Below are positions 62,074 to 64,000 of a stretch of 64,000 bases of DNA, piece by piece; position 1 is the first letter of the stretch; every line of letters starts with the position of its first letter. A program made the translations under genes and the position numbers. Source of the DNA: Qipengyuania vulgaris. Lineage in GTDB: Bacteria > Pseudomonadota > Alphaproteobacteria > Sphingomonadales > Sphingomonadaceae. The notes under the pieces were generated by a model, which did not search any database, had not been told where the DNA came from, and worked only from the letters and a program-made list of their open reading frames with translations. The stretch covers positions 1-64,000 of the forward strand of contig NZ_WTYC01000006.1 in the NCBI RefSeq assembly GCF_009827325.1. Reading direction: 5' to 3'.

Positions 62074-63462
62074 ATGGCCGAAGCTTACTCATGCATCACT
62101 TATGCTCGCAGCCGTCCAGAAGAGCGCAGGGCAGACGCATACGCGCAAGATCAACAAGATGCCGCTGAGAAGGTGTTGTCGCGGAGCTATCGTATCCTTG
62201 GGCGCTTCGGTGACACAGAGTTTGCTGATCCTTTCTCTGGCTGGCTAGAGCCACGACCGGGATGGAAAATGGCTTGCGCTGAGGCGCAACAGATAGCCCG
62301 CGAAGATGGGGCCTGCGACCTCGTCATTCTCACCGCGAATGGAATTGGCACGGGCGATCCGTACCTGCCAGGGACCCATCTAACTGAGGATCTCGAAAAT
62401 GTGCGGATACAGGTGTGCTGTTCCGAGCGCGCGGGACATTATCAATTAGTATCTCTCCACGATGCTCACGCTCGGTTTCAAGGACAAAATGAGCGCGAGA
62501 GAACCCGGCATTCAGGGGTGCCAATCCGGCTGCCAAGCAACCACCCAAAAGGGGAATTATTCTTCCAGCCTGACCATCGTCGAAAGCAGTTGACGGCCTA
62601 CTACTGCAATCCCGGCCACACGCCACTCGAACTGCGGTGGCAGACATTTACCCGCCGCTTGGCGACTGATGACCATTGGTCGGACCCACAATGTTGGACC
62701 GACTTTCGGGTGCCGCCCAATAGCGCCGCATATCTTCACTCTTTTTTCCAAGGGGAACCTGAAGGCGAAGCCCATTGGTGGCGCTTTAAGTCAGGCAAGG
62801 ATCGAGAGATCGCAGTCGGCAATATCTTAATTGCACCGTCTGCCCTGACGCCTGGTTTTAGGGCTCTACGTTGTTACAGGTATGAGCCGATTGCCTTACG
62901 CCGAACGGATTTCCAATGGCAGAGTAAGCCAAGCCTAAGGACGCAGCGGCTCCGGATGAGAAATTGGAGTCCGGCCGATGCTGCGAAGTATGCAAGGCTC
63001 TGCAATACAGAGGAGGTAATGCGCTTCTTGGGGGGAGTTCAATCTGAGGCGGAAATAGCGGCGGACATCGATTATTTCTCCGAGTTAGGAAAGATCGGTC
63101 TGACTTACTGGGTCGTGGAGCGCATGGACGATGATGCGTTTCTGGGTTTTTGCGGGGCCATTATCGTAGAAGAGGAAGACTCCCCGATTCAGGGCGCTGT
63201 CGAAATCGGGTGGCGACTCAGTAGCGACGTTTGGGGCCACGGCTATGCCTACGAGGCAGCGGCGGAAGTACTGCGGTGCTTGTTCGAAGAGATGCAGGTG
63301 AAAGCCGTCGTCGCTCGAATTGATCGCCAAAATCAAGCAAGCCAGAGAGTGGCCGAACGCCTCGGGATGACAATAAATGACAACCTCCAACACGCGGGTG
63401 AAGGCGAGCAAGTGCTAGACGTTTTTTCGATTAACGAATGTGCCTATTGGCGCACCAAATAA
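62074..63462 (+). CDS. Recombinase-like domain fused to a GNAT acetyltransferase
   Basis: 462 residues. Residues 1-125 resemble a serine recombinase catalytic domain (CITYARSRPEERRADAYAQD, then DLVILTANGIGTGDPYLPGT where active enzymes have the TRLDRLaR region), but the nucleophile position holds Arg14 after Ser13, so it is probably inactive. Residues 150-285 are a beta-rich region I cannot assign (LTAYYCNPGHTPLELRWQTF, EAHWWRFKSGKDREIAVGN). Residues 286-460 are a GNAT domain of the RimJ/RimL type: LRTQRLRMRNWSPADAAKYA, AVEIGWRLSSDVWGHGYAYE (acetyl-CoA loop) and RIDRQNQASQRVAERLGM. ATG with GGAGG upstream. I know of no standard family with this layout. Confidence 0.75.
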   Translation: MAEAYSCITYARSRPEERRADAYAQDQQDAAEKVLSRSYRILGRFGDTEFADPFSGWLEPRPGWKMACAEAQQIAREDGACDLVILTANGIGTGDPYLPGTHLTEDLENVRIQVCCSERAGHYQLVSLHDAHARFQGQNERERTRHSGVPIRLPSNHPKGELFFQPDHRRKQLTAYYCNPGHTPLELRWQTFTRRLATDDHWSDPQCWTDFRVPPNSAAYLHSFFQGEPEGEAHWWRFKSGKDREIAVGNILIAPSALTPGFRALRCYRYEPIALRRTDFQWQSKPSLRTQRLRMRNWSPADAAKYARLCNTEEVMRFLGGVQSEAEIAADIDYFSELGKIGLTYWVVERMDDDAFLGFCGAIIVEEEDSPIQGAVEIGWRLSSDVWGHGYAYEAAAEVLRCLFEEMQVKAVVARIDRQNQASQRVAERLGMTINDNLQHAGEGEQVLDVFSINECAYWRTK

Positions 63463-63519
63463 TAACTGTTGTCGTGGAATAGGCGCACAGACAGACCGAA
63501 ACCCCAAGGAGAGTGAGGC

Positions 63520-64000
63520 TTGACGACTGAGCACCTTAACCTCGCCCGATTGCCGCGAAGATATCGCCCCGCACCCCTGAAAGTTTGGAGTGAACACCTA
63601 CAAGACGACACTCAGAAAGCTGTAAGGCGGCTTGTTACCAAGCTCGCTTCTGTTCGTCCTGCACCAGGAAAGCACCTAGCCGCGCTCAAGGAGTGGTTTG
63701 GCATCACGGACGAACATCATTGTTTTATTCAGAGGGTCGAACCGTGGCTTGCTCTTACCGAAACCCAAGCAATGGCTGGGCTGCAGCATTTTCTCGAGAA
63801 GCATGGGGAGCCTGCCATTCTCGCCTTCTTGCGGGCTGCCGCCCCAGGACAATGGCCGGACAAATTCGATGACTGTGCGGCTGAGATCGAAGTGGTCATT
63901 CCGAGCAAGGGTAGCCGGATCGACATGATCGTATCAGGCCAAGAAGGTGATAGGTATATTGGCGTTGTGATTGAGGCAAAGCTCGGCGCGGCGCTAACGA
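63520..64000 (+). CDS. PD-(D/E)XK nuclease superfamily protein, partial
   Basis: Runs off the window; 160 codons are visible from a TTG at 63520 with AAGGAG 8 bases upstream. The first 110 residues are helical (RLVTKLASVRPAPGKHLAAL, then TETQAMAGLQHFLEKHGEPA). The nuclease motif follows: AAEIEVVIPSKGSRIDMIVS and IGVVIEAKLGAAL, giving D and ExK of the PD-(D/E)XK core. It starts 57 bases after the fusion gene on the same strand and may be in its operon. A restriction or defence role is likely but not shown. Confidence 0.75.
   Translation, partial: MTTEHLNLARLPRRYRPAPLKVWSEHLQDDTQKAVRRLVTKLASVRPAPGKHLAALKEWFGITDEHHCFIQRVEPWLALTETQAMAGLQHFLEKHGEPAILAFLRAAAPGQWPDKFDDCAAEIEVVIPSKGSRIDMIVSGQEGDRYIGVVIEAKLGAALT

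Overview
The window looks like chromosomal DNA of a sphingomonad-type alphaproteobacterium, most like the Erythrobacteraceae. This is inferred from moderately high GC, the protein types, the block rpe / heparinase-like / purH / msrA / Fur-family / dxs, a gapped intergenic hairpin with GTCACCCCGG ends, and frequent GTG/TTG starts. No database search was possible, so all family names rest on motifs read by eye.

Region 1 (1-28.6 kb) is accessory. It holds a serine recombinase, an acyltransferase/LytTR divergent pair, a SulP transporter without STAS domain, a histidine-phosphatase lipoprotein, an ArsO-like flavoprotein, and a coupled DUF2868/DUF3482 membrane GTPase pair. Next come small stress-type proteins (dodecin, YegP-like, DUF3597, DUF937) and an IS1111-type IS110-family element. 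After it lie truncated metalloprotease and HNH fragments, a LuxR-type regulator divergent from an esterase-like hydrolase, and a 2681-residue RTX protein made almost wholly of calcium-binding repeats. Five copies (three full, two half) of one fold-back repeat, here called R1-R5, are scattered through this region. Its core palindrome has compensated base changes between copies.

Region 2 (28.6-47 kb) is mostly core chromosome. It has a DAGK-like/nucleotidyltransferase-like/DUF2141 cluster; rpe, a heparinase-like protein and purH with overlapping ends; a 39-residue membrane peptide coupled to msrA; a Zur-like regulator; dxs; a crotonase; NnrU; and an FKBP isomerase. Then comes a peptide-uptake block: an intact amidohydrolase, a paralogue without metal ligands, a POT transporter and a GntR regulator. 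ihfB and tRNA-Leu(UAA) close the region.

Region 3 (47.1-64 kb, open at the right) is an integrated island. A tyrosine integrase lies beside the tRNA-Leu 3' end, followed by an Arc-family repressor divergent from an excisionase-like HTH gene, with operator-like palindromes between them. Cargo includes two orphan proteins (one with HUH-endonuclease-like motifs), a membrane protein, a KaiC-like ATPase coupled to a hybrid histidine kinase, a single-chain restriction-modification enzyme, a serine recombinase, an unusual recombinase-like/GNAT fusion and a PD-(D/E)XK protein cut by the window end. This right arm, with its fusion protein, is the best candidate for an undescribed system.
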